DNA of 55,374 bases from Pseudosporangium ferrugineum (GTDB lineage: Bacteria > Actinomycetota > Actinomycetes > Mycobacteriales > Micromonosporaceae), in contig NZ_PVZG01000030.1 in NCBI RefSeq assembly GCF_003002065.1, positions 1 to 55,374 on the forward strand, read 5' to 3'. This document shows, piece by piece, positions 17,138 through 24,744 of this stretch (positions are counted from its first letter, which is position 1; every line of letters begins with the position of its first letter). The notes beneath the pieces are model-generated. The model was given only the letters and a program-made list of their open reading frames with translations. It made no database searches and was not told where the DNA came from. Both the position numbers and the translations under genes were made by a program.

Positions 17138-18424
17138 ATGTCTGACGGATCCGGCGGGACCGGCACTCCCGCGTTCGTGAGCGGCTCACCGCGTGACGTC
17201 GCCGTGATCGGAGCAGGCATGGTCGGCCTGTCCACTGCCTGGTTCCTGCAGGAAGCCGGCGCCCAGGTCACGGTGTACGAACGCCGTCACGCCGGTGCCG
17301 GCGCCAGCTGGGGCAACGCGGGCTGGCTGACCCCCGGACTGGCCGCCCCGCTGCCGGAACCCGCGGTGCTGCGTTACGGTCTGCGCGCGGTCCTCAGCGC
17401 CCGATCCCCGGTGTACCTGCCGCTGCGGGCCGACCGTGACCTGTGGCGCTTTCTGCTGTCGTTCGTGTTTCACAGCACCGCCCGGCGGTGGCGGCGGGGG
17501 ATGGCCGCCTACGTCCCGCTCAACGAGCGCTGCCTGGATGCCTTCGACGCCGTCGCCGCCGGCGGTGTGGGCGCCGTGACGACACCGGCGGATCCCTTCC
17601 TGGCCTGCTTCGCCCGCGAACGTGACAGCCGTGGGCTGCTGGCCGAGCTGGAACAGATGCGCGAGGCCGGTCAGGACGTCACGTTCCGCCCGGTGACCGG
17701 ACAGATGCTCCGCTCGACCGAACCCGTGCTCACCGGCCGGGTCGGCGCCGCTGTCCAGATCTTCGGGCAGCGATACCTGAACCCTCCGGAATTCCTCCAC
17801 TCGCTGGCGGAGGCGGTCCGGGCCCGCGGCGGCCGCATCATCGACAACAGCGACGTGACCGGCCTGGAGCCGGCAGGCGCCGACGTCCGTGTCACCGTCC
17901 CGTCCGGGCAGCAGCACCGCCATGACGCCGTGGTCATCGCCACCGGGGCGGCCTTCGGTGAGCTGGCCGCGCGCTTCGGCGTACGCCGCCCGGTGCAGGC
18001 CGGGCGTGGCTACAGCTTCAGCGTGCCCGTCGAACGGATGCCCGCCGGCCCGCTGTACTTCCCGGCGCAGCGGGTCGCCTGTACTCCCTTGGGCGACCGG
18101 CTGCGGGTGGCCGGGATGATGGAGTTCCGCCGGCCGGCCGACGACCTGGATCCGCGACGCATCACCGCGGTCGTCGACGCGGTGCGGCCGTTGCTCGACG
18201 GGGTGAACCTCGATGACCGGCGCGACGAGTGGGTCGGCTCCCGGCCGTGCACCCCTGACGGCCTGCCGTTGATCGGCGCGACCGCCGCGCCGCGAGTGTT
18301 CGTCGCCGGTGGCCATGGCATGTGGGGCATCGTCCTGGGGCCGATCACCGGCCAGTTGGTGGCCCAGGCGGTGTTGAAGGGTGAGGCGCCCGCGGAACTG
18401 GCCCCGTTCGACCCGCTGCGTTAA
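17138..18424 (+). CDS. FAD-dependent oxidoreductase, D-amino-acid dehydrogenase (DadA)-like
   Basis: A 428-residue DAO/DadA-family flavoenzyme. It has the FAD motif VIGAGMVGLSTAWFL near residues 24-38, the acidic end of the second strand at VYERRHAGAGASWGNAGWLTP (typical DadA), and the C-terminal FAD block GSRPCTPDGLPLIGATA and GGHGMWGIVLGPITGQLVA. DadA enzymes oxidise D-amino acids to keto acids plus ammonia and pass electrons to the respiratory chain. ATG 17138 is preferred over 17063 because GAGGAG lies 5 bases before it. It is monocistronic as far as seen. Confidence 0.86.
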   Translation: MSDGSGGTGTPAFVSGSPRDVAVIGAGMVGLSTAWFLQEAGAQVTVYERRHAGAGASWGNAGWLTPGLAAPLPEPAVLRYGLRAVLSARSPVYLPLRADRDLWRFLLSFVFHSTARRWRRGMAAYVPLNERCLDAFDAVAAGGVGAVTTPADPFLACFARERDSRGLLAELEQMREAGQDVTFRPVTGQMLRSTEPVLTGRVGAAVQIFGQRYLNPPEFLHSLAEAVRARGGRIIDNSDVTGLEPAGADVRVTVPSGQQHRHDAVVIATGAAFGELAARFGVRRPVQAGRGYSFSVPVERMPAGPLYFPAQRVACTPLGDRLRVAGMMEFRRPADDLDPRRITAVVDAVRPLLDGVNLDDRRDEWVGSRPCTPDGLPLIGATAAPRVFVAGGHGMWGIVLGPITGQLVAQAVLKGEAPAELAPFDPLR

Positions 18425-18485
18425 GGGGCGCTCAAGCCCTGCCAGGCCCTTCCCCGGAATGATCGATATAGGGTGACCCGATGCT

Positions 18486-18649
18486 GGTGGTGAGTTCTCG
18501 AACGCACACCGTCACTGCGGTGGCGGCGTTCGAAGCTGTCCACCTCACGATCCCGCAGCCGTCGGGTCGAGGCCCACCGGCGAGCGGGTAGTTCACACCA
18601 CCCACCGATCGCCAGGGCGAAGCCGTTCGAGCTTCCGCCCTTTTTTGTT
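18486..18649 (+). ncRNA. Structured leader RNA ending in an intrinsic terminator, upstream of the DksA-like gene
   Basis: GGTGGTG (18486-18492) can pair with CACCACC (18596-18602), closing a multibranch structure. Inside, TCGAACGC (18498-18505) pairs with GCGTTCGA (18526-18533), and within that CACCG (18507-18511) pairs with CGGTG (18518-18522). A classic terminator follows at 18615-18649, only 39 bases before the DksA-like ATG. The layout fits a regulatory leader (attenuator or riboswitch-like) or a small RNA. No known RNA family is recognised, and the promoter is unclear (TATAGG at 18467 is weak). Confidence 0.35.
18615..18649 (+). terminator. Classic intrinsic terminator with U-tract
   Basis: GGGCGAAGC (18615-18623) pairs with GCTTCCGCCC (18631-18640) with one bulge and a 7-base loop, followed by TTTTTTGTTT. 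It is the only terminator noticed in this window with a real U-tract. Confidence 0.8.
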
Positions 18650-18688
18650 TCCCGGACCACCTTCGGCTTTCCCACTACGGAGCGGCAC

Positions 18689-19018
18689 ATGAGCGTCGAC
18701 ATCGAAGTACCCGATCAGGGCCGGCTCGCCGGCCTGCGCGCGTCGTTGAGCGAGGACTTCGCCACCCAGACGACCCGGCTCAAGGAACTGACGGAGATCT
18801 CGGCCGACACCGGCGACCCCGGTGAAGCCCACAACCGCGCGGCCCTGGTGGCGGCCACCCGGCACAACCTCGAGCAGATCACCGGCGCGCTGCGCCGCAT
18901 CGCCGAGGGCAGCTACGGCCGCTGCGAGAAGTGCACCGGCCCGATCCCCGCCGAACGGCTCGAAGTGCTACCGCATGCCCGGTTCTGCGTCCCCTGCCAG
19001 CAGAAGCACAAGGGCTGA
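18689..19018 (+). CDS. DksA/TraR-family zinc-finger protein
   Basis: A 109-residue protein with an N-terminal coiled coil and a four-cysteine zinc finger, Cys79-x2-Cys82-x17-Cys100-x2-Cys103, the TraR/DksA layout. Family members insert into the RNA polymerase secondary channel and modulate initiation with or without ppGpp, though many actinobacterial homologues are uncharacterised. ATG 18689 has GGAG 7 bases upstream. The terminated leader just upstream suggests control by transcription attenuation. Confidence 0.86.
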   Translation: MSVDIEVPDQGRLAGLRASLSEDFATQTTRLKELTEISADTGDPGEAHNRAALVAATRHNLEQITGALRRIAEGSYGRCEKCTGPIPAERLEVLPHARFCVPCQQKHKG

Positions 19019-19031
19019 CGGAATGCCGCGG

Positions 19032-19069
19032 CAGCGGCCGCGCCGGCCTCGCCGCCGGCGTGGCCGCTG
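19032..19069. terminator. Bidirectional terminator hairpin
   Basis: A 16-bp stem with one G-U pair runs 19032-19047 against 19054-19069 (outer arms CAGCGGCC and GGCCGCTG) around a 6-base loop, between convergent genes. Confidence 0.8.
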
Positions 19070-19090
19070 ATCGTGGCACGGATCAGCGCG

Positions 19091-19357
19091 TCACCCGGCA
19101 GCCGGATGACGGGGCTGCCGGGTGCCGGTGACGTCCACGTCGATGACGTCCAGGATGCCCAGCAGCCTCGCCAGCGCGATCGCCTCGCTCCGCGAGAGGG
19201 CCAGGCGGCAGGTGGCATCGGGATCGTCGCTGACGCCGTGAATCAGCTCGCGCCGGCCGCCGGCGTAGTGGGTGACCACGCCGACCCGATGACCGGTGAC
19301 GGTGGTGAAGGCGTGGCACTCTCCGATGCCGGGCAACGGTGTGACTTCGACGTCCAT
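19091..19357 (-). CDS. Short KhtT-like (cation:proton antiporter regulatory) N-terminal domain protein
   Basis: An 88-residue protein resembling the N-terminal domain of KhtT-type antiporter regulatory subunits (MDVEVTPLPGIG, then a beta-rich VGVVTHYAGGRREL, then SRSEAIALARLLG). The C-terminal RCK_C ligand-binding domain, about 70 residues in full-length members, is absent and no antiporter gene is adjacent. The last codons overlap an 11-bp inverted repeat, so the coding end looks truncated. ATG has GGAG 7 bases upstream. It lies 41 bases after the MreB-like gene, probably in one operon. Confidence 0.65.
   Translation of the reverse strand: MDVEVTPLPGIGECHAFTTVTGHRVGVVTHYAGGRRELIHGVSDDPDATCRLALSRSEAIALARLLGILDVIDVDVTGTRQPRHPAAG
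19092..19124. repeat. Inverted repeat overlapping the 3' end of the KhtT-like gene
   Basis: CACCCGGCAGC (19092-19102) and GCTGCCGGGTG (19114-19124) are perfect 11-bp arms around an 11-base loop, inside the last codons. It can act as a terminator or mark a truncation point. Confidence 0.6.
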
Positions 19358-19398
19358 GACACAGCTCCGGAAGAAGAGGGGACCGGGACAGGCCTCAG

Positions 19399-20151
19399 TC
19401 AGCCCGTGAGTAGCCGGCGCAGACCGATGAGCGTGGCCAGCGGCGGTTCGGCGGGCATCGCGACGGAGCGGCCGGTCAGCGCGGCCAACCTGGCGGCGGT
19501 TCCGGGGGCGGTCGCGCCACCGCCGGTGAGCAGCAGGCGCCGGTGACCGCCCCGCGGGCGGTCCAGACGGCGCACACAGTCGGCGATCGCCGGGACGCGG
19601 TCGACGGACCCGGCGTCCTCGACACGCTCCGCCGCGACGATGCTGCGGTCACAGATGCGGGCTACCTCGGTACGCCCGGATCCGATGTCCACCACGACCA
19701 GGTCGCCGCCCGGGTCAGGACGGCAGGCCAGAGCGGCCGCGAGTGGCTCCTCCACCGCGCTGACCCGTCCGCCGACGGCACGGCGGACGGCGGCGACAAG
19801 CACGTTGCGCTGGCGCAGGGTCGCGGTCGCCGGCACACCGACCAGTACGGGATAGGCGGTGTCGGAAGGCAGGGGGATATCGGCGGTCAGCAGCTTGAGC
19901 AGGTGCACGCAGGCGAAGAAGTCGCGCACCACGCCGTTGCGCACCGGCCACGTGGCGATCCCACCGCGGGCCTGCGCGGCCAGCGCGGCTCGTCCGGCCA
20001 CCTGCCGGCCGGCGCCGGGGCGGCAGAGCACCGCCGGTTCAGTGATCACCGTCCCCGTCCGGGGAGACCACAGCCGGACGGTGGACGTTCCGAGGTCAAG
20101 GGCGAGGCAGGACCGTACGCCCGGACGAGCGTAGGCACCGGCGGTCAGCAT
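19399..20151 (-). CDS. MreB-like/Hsp70-fold actin ATPase, short
   Basis: A 250-residue actin-superfamily protein. Phosphate-1 motif LALDLGTSTVRLW (about residues 15-27), an MreB-like WPVRNGVVRDFFACVHLLKLL, phosphate-2 LVVVDIGSGRTEV, and the adenosine motif LLLTGGGATAPG are all visible. MreB is normally about 340 residues, so about 90 are missing, mainly from subdomains IB and IIB. It lies apart from any mreCD or mreB cell-wall operon and follows stress-protein genes, so a role other than cell shape is likely. The frame is open upstream to 20331; ATG 20151 with GGGTGG is preferred. Confidence 0.75.
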   Translation of the reverse strand: MLTAGAYARPGVRSCLALDLGTSTVRLWSPRTGTVITEPAVLCRPGAGRQVAGRAALAAQARGGIATWPVRNGVVRDFFACVHLLKLLTADIPLPSDTAYPVLVGVPATATLRQRNVLVAAVRRAVGGRVSAVEEPLAAALACRPDPGGDLVVVDIGSGRTEVARICDRSIVAAERVEDAGSVDRVPAIADCVRRLDRPRGGHRRLLLTGGGATAPGTAARLAALTGRSVAMPAEPPLATLIGLRRLLTG

Positions 20152-20260
20152 GTCGGCCACCCGGGTGTGCCGGGGACCAGGTATGGAAGATCGATGAAGG
20201 GTGGCATGGTGCTCCCAGCCAAGGGGCAGCGTCGGGTCCGATGCTGCGCAACGGGCGGCT

Positions 20261-20479
20261 TCAGGCGGTGAGCGTCCACGCCGGCGGGGCCCGGTCCGCC
20301 GACCATGCCGGTACGCAGCCCGGGACCGCACGGCGGGTCAGCCGGAAGACGATGCACAACCCGATGTCCCGGGCGGTGGACCCGACCAGCACCAGCACGG
20401 CCCACACCAGCAACGTCGGCACCGCGGCTCGCCGGCCGACGCTGCCGAAGCCGCGCCCGTCATCCATGTCGGCCACCAT
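20261..20479 (-). CDS. Small single-pass membrane protein following the Usp gene
   Basis: A 72-residue product with one membrane segment (PTLLVWAVLVLVGSTA, about residues 21-36) and a basic C-terminal half (CIVFRLTRRAVPG). ATG 20479 lies 5 bases after the universal-stress-protein stop with GAGGG as the ribosome-binding site, so it is probably translationally coupled. An ATG at 20524 would overlap the Usp gene. Function unknown. Confidence 0.5.
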   Translation of the reverse strand: MVADMDDGRGFGSVGRRAAVPTLLVWAVLVLVGSTARDIGLCIVFRLTRRAVPGCVPAWSADRAPPAWTLTA

Positions 20480-20484
20480 GGCCC

Positions 20485-21354
20485 TCAACTCGCGTTGCGT
20501 GGCGGAACCACCATGACCGGGCACGGTGCGTGGTCGATCAGGCTTCGTGCCGTCGATCCCATCAGTAGCCCGCTGAAACCGCCCAAGCCGCGGGAGCCGA
20601 TGACAAGGAGGCCGGCGGCGATCCGCTGACTGAAGTCCATCAGTGCGTCGACGGCGGAGTCTCCCGACACGACCTCGGTACGGTATTTCACATCGGGGTA
20701 TCGGGCGCTGATGCCGTGGGTGCCTGCTGCACCATCGCCGACAGTCGCCCAGAACGGCACTGTGCTGGTCGGGATCGCGCCGGCGGAACTCCGGCGTGCC
20801 GAGTGATAGGCCAGGATCAATTCAACGTCGCGGAGCCGGGCTTGCGTGAACGCGGCTTCCGCCGCCGTGCGGGATCCGGAGGAACCATCCGTGCCGACCA
20901 CGATCGGCCGGTCGTCGGACAGGTGGTCGTCACCACGCACGATGACGACCGGGGAGCGGGCGTGTCCTGCGACCTGAGTGGCGACCGATCCGGTCAGCAG
21001 CCCGGCGAATCCGCCCAGGCCGCGATGCCCGACGACGAGCAGCTGGGCGTTCCGTGAGGCGTCGACCAGGATCGAGCTCGCAGGCCCGTCGAGCAGGCGG
21101 GTGGTCACCGGCAGACCGGTGCACTCCTCCCGGACTTCGTGCGCCACCTTGGCCAGCAGGTCCAGCATCGCTGCCCGCTGTCCCTGATCGTGCAGATCGT
21201 ACGGAGCATGGAAGGGCGGCAGAATCACCGGCCAGCCCAGCGCATGCGTGATCTGCAGAGCACAACCGCGCCGCTGCGCCTCACGGGCGCCGTAATGGAC
21301 AGCCGAGCGGGCGGTTGCCGATCCGTCGAAGCCGACGATCACCGGTGCAATCAT
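20485..21354 (-). CDS. Universal stress protein with two Usp domains
   Basis: A 289-residue tandem Usp protein. Domain 1 starts IVGFDGSATARSAVHY and ends with the ATP-binding loop VVGHRGLGGFAGLLTGSVAT. Domain 2 starts VVGTDGSSGSRTAAEAA and ends VIGSRGLGGFSGLLMGSTAR. Both loops keep the G-2x-G-9x-G(S/T) ATP motif. ATG 21354 has GGAGGA 5 bases upstream. Such proteins are induced by hypoxia or stasis in actinobacteria. It heads a likely operon with the small TM, MreB-like and KhtT-like genes. Confidence 0.92.
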   Translation of the reverse strand: MIAPVIVGFDGSATARSAVHYGAREAQRRGCALQITHALGWPVILPPFHAPYDLHDQGQRAAMLDLLAKVAHEVREECTGLPVTTRLLDGPASSILVDASRNAQLLVVGHRGLGGFAGLLTGSVATQVAGHARSPVVIVRGDDHLSDDRPIVVGTDGSSGSRTAAEAAFTQARLRDVELILAYHSARRSSAGAIPTSTVPFWATVGDGAAGTHGISARYPDVKYRTEVVSGDSAVDALMDFSQRIAAGLLVIGSRGLGGFSGLLMGSTARSLIDHAPCPVMVVPPRNAS

Positions 21355-21606
21355 GGGGGTCCTCCGTAGTGGTGCACGTGCTGCGCTGTCACCGGCTGAC
21401 CAGAGCGAGGGCCTTCCCTTCCTGCCGGCGAGTCCGTACCTACACGCAGCATGCCTGCCCGGGGGCGTCCACACAGGGCGTCGCACCGGACGACAAGGTG
21501 CCGTGAAGTTGCCGACCGCCAGCACGTTTCACGGCTGAGGGCGGCCGGCCCGCGTCCGTATCCGGTTGTGGGGATACGGTCCGCGGAAAGGTGGTATTTC
21601 CTGACC

Positions 21607-22134
21607 ATGACGCGTGCGCTGATCTCGGTCGGACACGGCGCGGCAGAGCAGGCTGAGCTGACGGCCCTGCTCCGCGGTGCCGGTGTCGCTCGTGTGGTGG
21701 ACATCCGGCGCTTCCCCGGGAGCCGGGCACATCCACACGTCAAACGTGAAGCGATGAGCGACTGGCTACCCGAAGCCGGCATCTCCTACCGCTGGGACGA
21801 GCGCCTGGGCGGCCGTCGGCGCATCCCTGAGGCGGCCCCGGACCTGTGGTGGCAGGTCCCGTCGTTCCGCGCCTACGCAAGCCACATGCGTACCCCGCAG
21901 TTCGCCGACGCTGTCACCGATCTCCTTGACGACCTGGATGCCGATGCGACGGCGATCATGTGCAGCGAGAGCCTGTGGTGGCGCTGCCACCGCCGGCTGA
22001 TCGCCGACTTCGTGACCCGCGTGCGCAAACGTGCCGTCGTCCACCTACTGCACAACGGCAGACTGACCGAGCACGCGGTCGCCGAGGGCGCCCGTCTGTC
22101 GACAGACGGCCTCCTCTACTACGACCGGATCTGA
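21607..22134 (+). CDS. DUF488-family protein
   Basis: A 175-residue DUF488 protein. The hallmarks are the opening SVGHGAAEQ, the VVDIRRFPGSRAHPHV loop, LGGRR, and the cysteine motif MCSESLWWRCHRRLIAD. The family's biochemical function is not established; the conserved Cys/His/Arg suggest a catalytic or metal-binding site. ATG 21607 is chosen from an open frame that continues upstream because it matches the family start and GGAAAGGTGG precedes it. It is divergent to the Usp operon (252-base gap). Confidence 0.85.
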   Translation: MTRALISVGHGAAEQAELTALLRGAGVARVVDIRRFPGSRAHPHVKREAMSDWLPEAGISYRWDERLGGRRRIPEAAPDLWWQVPSFRAYASHMRTPQFADAVTDLLDDLDADATAIMCSESLWWRCHRRLIADFVTRVRKRAVVHLLHNGRLTEHAVAEGARLSTDGLLYYDRI

Positions 22135-22385
22135 GTTCGCTCGACGGCGACACGTCCTTCCGGTGTAGGCACCCACGCAATCTCGTGGTCAGAACCACCT
22201 ACCGGGCTCGAGCGGCCCGCATCGGGAGTCCGGCGACTCGATCTGCTGGAACCGGCTGCCGAAGGACGGCCCGCGACACGCCCGGCATTGCCAGCTCGGA
22301 CCCAGCCGAGGCCGTCACTCGTAGCAGCCTCGACGAGGGCTTGCAGCCGCTGAAGGTTCTCTCGCGGGCCTCCGGATCCGTGCGG
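22135..22385. other. Convergent intergenic region
   Basis: The 251 bases between the DUF488 gene and the helical protein gene contain several short inverted repeats but no ORF I can support. Confidence 0.4.
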
Positions 22386-23186
22386 TCACTGCCGGGGTAC
22401 GTACATCGCGAGGCGGTCGCGTTCCTGCCGGATGTCGTCGGCGAGGTCTCGGAAGGGTGGGCCGGCGCCGGCCACGGAGGCCGACACCTCCTCGGCCTCG
22501 TCGAGCATGCGGGCGGCGAGCTGGAGGTCGCCGGTCACCGTCACCAGCCGGCTTCCGATCCGGACGGCGTGCGCGTATTCTCCCGCCTCGCTGGGCCCTT
22601 CGGTGGCGTGCTGCCGGAGGATCGCCAGCGTCTGGGCGGCGCGGGCGAGCATGTCCTGGAGGGAGCCGGCGATCTCCGCGTACCGGCCCGCCTCCCGGGC
22701 GTCTCCGTAGGCCTCGGCGATCGGTGTGTAGGTGAAGATTTCCAGCCGGGCCTTGGCGAGGTCGCCGTAGGTGCCGGTCGCGCCGCGCGCCGCGGGCGAC
22801 ATCCACTCCATCGCCTCCACCGCGTCGGCGAGCCGCCCTGTCAGGGACAGCACCGGGTGTACGACGCCGAGCCAGAGGGCGATCCGGGACACCACATAGT
22901 TCTGGTCCTCCGCCGGGTCCGGTCGTTCCAGCAGCGACCGGCACACCGTCCAGCAGCGCAGCGCATCCTGCTGGGCGGCCGGCAGTCCCTCGCCGGACCG
23001 GGCCGAGGCCAGCCGCCACAGGGTCCGGGCGAGCCGGAGCCGTGCCCCCGGCACCTCGGCGGCGACGAGCTCCTCCGCGGCCGTGACCGCGTCCCGGGCG
23101 GCCTTCACCGCTTCCCGCGAACCCGGCTGCCGGTATGACAGCTCGTCCGCGTGGTTCGCCATGGAGTCGACGGTCCCGATATCCAT
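22386..23186 (-). CDS. Hypothetical helical (TPR-like) protein
   Basis: A 266-residue, almost entirely alpha-helical, Ala/Glu/Arg-rich protein with helix pairs reminiscent of TPR repeats (e.g. ARDAVTAAEELVAAEVPGAR, LAKARLEIFTYTPIAEAYGD). There is no signal peptide, TM segment or catalytic motif. ATG 23186 (MDIGTVDSMANH) is preferred over an upstream open frame to 23351 because GGATGG lies 6 bases before it and the upstream residues look non-native. It may be the helical scaffold of a larger, lost NB-ARC/TPR-type regulator, but that is a guess. Confidence 0.6.
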   Translation of the reverse strand: MDIGTVDSMANHADELSYRQPGSREAVKAARDAVTAAEELVAAEVPGARLRLARTLWRLASARSGEGLPAAQQDALRCWTVCRSLLERPDPAEDQNYVVSRIALWLGVVHPVLSLTGRLADAVEAMEWMSPAARGATGTYGDLAKARLEIFTYTPIAEAYGDAREAGRYAEIAGSLQDMLARAAQTLAILRQHATEGPSEAGEYAHAVRIGSRLVTVTGDLQLAARMLDEAEEVSASVAGAGPPFRDLADDIRQERDRLAMYVPRQ

Positions 23187-23735
23187 GTCGCCATCCAACC
23201 AGCAATGTGGAGGATCGCCGATCCTCCGATGCGCTGGTTCCGCCGGTCCGCTGGGACCGATTGCCGTCAGACTGCCGCTGAACCCGTCGTCGCCGCGCGG
23301 CGTCGCCGAGCTGATGGCCGATTCGACCGGGCGGTCCGGCTCCTCCTGCACCGCTGCGATCCGGTCACGCTACGGGTCGTGGGCGCGATCTCGGTGATCG
23401 AGGAGCCGTCACCGTTCCCGATGCTCGGCCGCTCGTCGGCGCCGCGCCGGACCGGCTCGCCGAGGCGATGGGGACGCTGACCCAGCGGCGCTGGAGGAGG
23501 GCAGCCCGCGGCGGGCCACGGAGCTGCTGCGGCTGGCCTGCCAGGTGAACACCGACGACCGGCGTCGAGCGAAGATTCTGGTCCTGCTGCTGCGGGCGGA
23601 GTGGCGTGTCGGCCTGGAGGGCTCCGGCCACTCGACAGAGACCTCAAGGTCAAGTCTCTTGGCTGCCGCTTCGCGGTGCGGGGGGGGTACCGGCAGGGAC
23701 CCTCAGCGGGTCGGTGAGGTGCCTACGCTGGGATT
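23187..23735. other. Decayed coding stretch without an intact gene
   Basis: No complete gene is found in about 550 bases. Peptide-like pieces appear in different plus-strand frames, for example RFDRAVRLLLHRCDPVTLRV (about 23319-23380) and ATELLRLACQVNTDDRRRAK (about 23516-23575), separated by frame changes and stops. That pattern suggests a degraded gene of unknown identity. A GGGGGGG run near 23681 precedes the XRE gene. Confidence 0.4.
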
Positions 23736-24614
23736 ATGGATATCCGGGCGGAAGTCAGCTCTTTCCTCAGGTCGCGCCGGGACAAGATCACGCCGGAGCA
23801 GGCGGGAGTGCAGTCGTACGGCGAGCGGCGGGTGCCGGGGCTGCGGCGCAACGAGGTCGCGCAGCTGGCCGGGGTGAGCGCCGACTATTACACCCGGCTC
23901 GAGCGTGGCAACCTGGGCGGCGTCTCCGAGGGCGTCCTGGACGCGCTGGCCCGGGCACTGCAACTGGACGAGATCGAACAGGCCCACCTGCGTCATCTGG
24001 CGCGGACGGCGGCCCTTCCGCGATCCCGGGTGAGCAAGCGTGCCGCGGCCCCCGCGGTACGTCCGTCGGTGGCGCGAATGATCGAGGGCATGCCCGGCAT
24101 GCCGGCGTACGTGCACAACAATGGCTTTGATGTTCTGGCGGCCAACTCGCTCGGCCGCGCCCTGTTCACCGACCTGTACGCCGACCCGGCCTGCGAAGAG
24201 AACATGGCGCGGTTCGTGTTCCTGAACCCGGCGGCCCGGCACTTCTTCGCCGACTACGACCGCATCGCCCGGAGCACCGTCGGGCATTTCCGGGCCGAGG
24301 CGGCCAAGAATCCGTACGACCGCCGGATGTCGAACGTGATCGGTGAGCTGTCGACCCGTAGCGACACGTTCCGGGTGCTGTGGGGCTCGCACGACGTGTA
24401 CGCCTTCCGCGGCGGCAGCAAACGCTTCCGGCACCCGGTCGTCGGGGAGCTCACCCTCGACTTCGAGGCGCTGCCCCTGCCGGACGACAGCGGCCTGCAG
24501 GTGTCGGTCTACAACGCCGAGCCGGGCAGCGCCGACGCCGATGCTCTGACGTTGCTGGCCGGCTGGGCCGTGACCATCGAAGGCACGGCGGACGGCTCCC
24601 CGGCCGGACGCTGA
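23736..24614 (+). CDS. XRE/MmyB-type transcriptional regulator
   Basis: A 292-residue regulator. The N-terminal XRE helix-turn-helix (about residues 35-70) contains VPGLRRNEVAQLAGVSADYY and TRLERGNLGGVSEGVLDALA. The remainder is the MmyB-like ligand-binding domain (e.g. VLAANSLGRALF, HDVYAFRGGSKRFRHPVVG, GELTLDFEALPLPDD), thought to bind a fatty-acid-like or small hydrophobic ligand. The aldo/keto reductase gene 130 bases downstream is the probable target, a frequent pairing in actinobacteria. Confidence 0.9.
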   Translation: MDIRAEVSSFLRSRRDKITPEQAGVQSYGERRVPGLRRNEVAQLAGVSADYYTRLERGNLGGVSEGVLDALARALQLDEIEQAHLRHLARTAALPRSRVSKRAAAPAVRPSVARMIEGMPGMPAYVHNNGFDVLAANSLGRALFTDLYADPACEENMARFVFLNPAARHFFADYDRIARSTVGHFRAEAAKNPYDRRMSNVIGELSTRSDTFRVLWGSHDVYAFRGGSKRFRHPVVGELTLDFEALPLPDDSGLQVSVYNAEPGSADADALTLLAGWAVTIEGTADGSPAGR

Positions 24615-24744
24615 CCGGCGTACCGCCCGCCGGCCCTGGGGGCCCTGCCGGTACCTGCCAGGTCAGGGACTCTCACCCGAGCCGGATCCCGGGCTTTCCT
24701 GGACGGGCAGGAACGACCACGACAGAGCACGAGGAAACACGATC

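Noticed and set aside
18481..18640. A tRNA gene in the leader upstream of the DksA-like gene
   Set aside because: Despite TTCGA elements and several stems, the arms do not form a cloverleaf with acceptor, anticodon and T-loop at the right distances.
19399..20331. Starting the MreB-like protein at 20331
   Set aside because: The extra 60 residues are Arg/Pro-rich, unlike the family, whereas ATG 20151 has a ribosome-binding site and begins just before the phosphate-1 motif.
21960..23138. A long plus-strand open frame opposite the helical protein gene
   Set aside because: It has no ribosome-binding site or domain, overlaps the DUF488 gene end, and is a shadow frame of the minus-strand gene.
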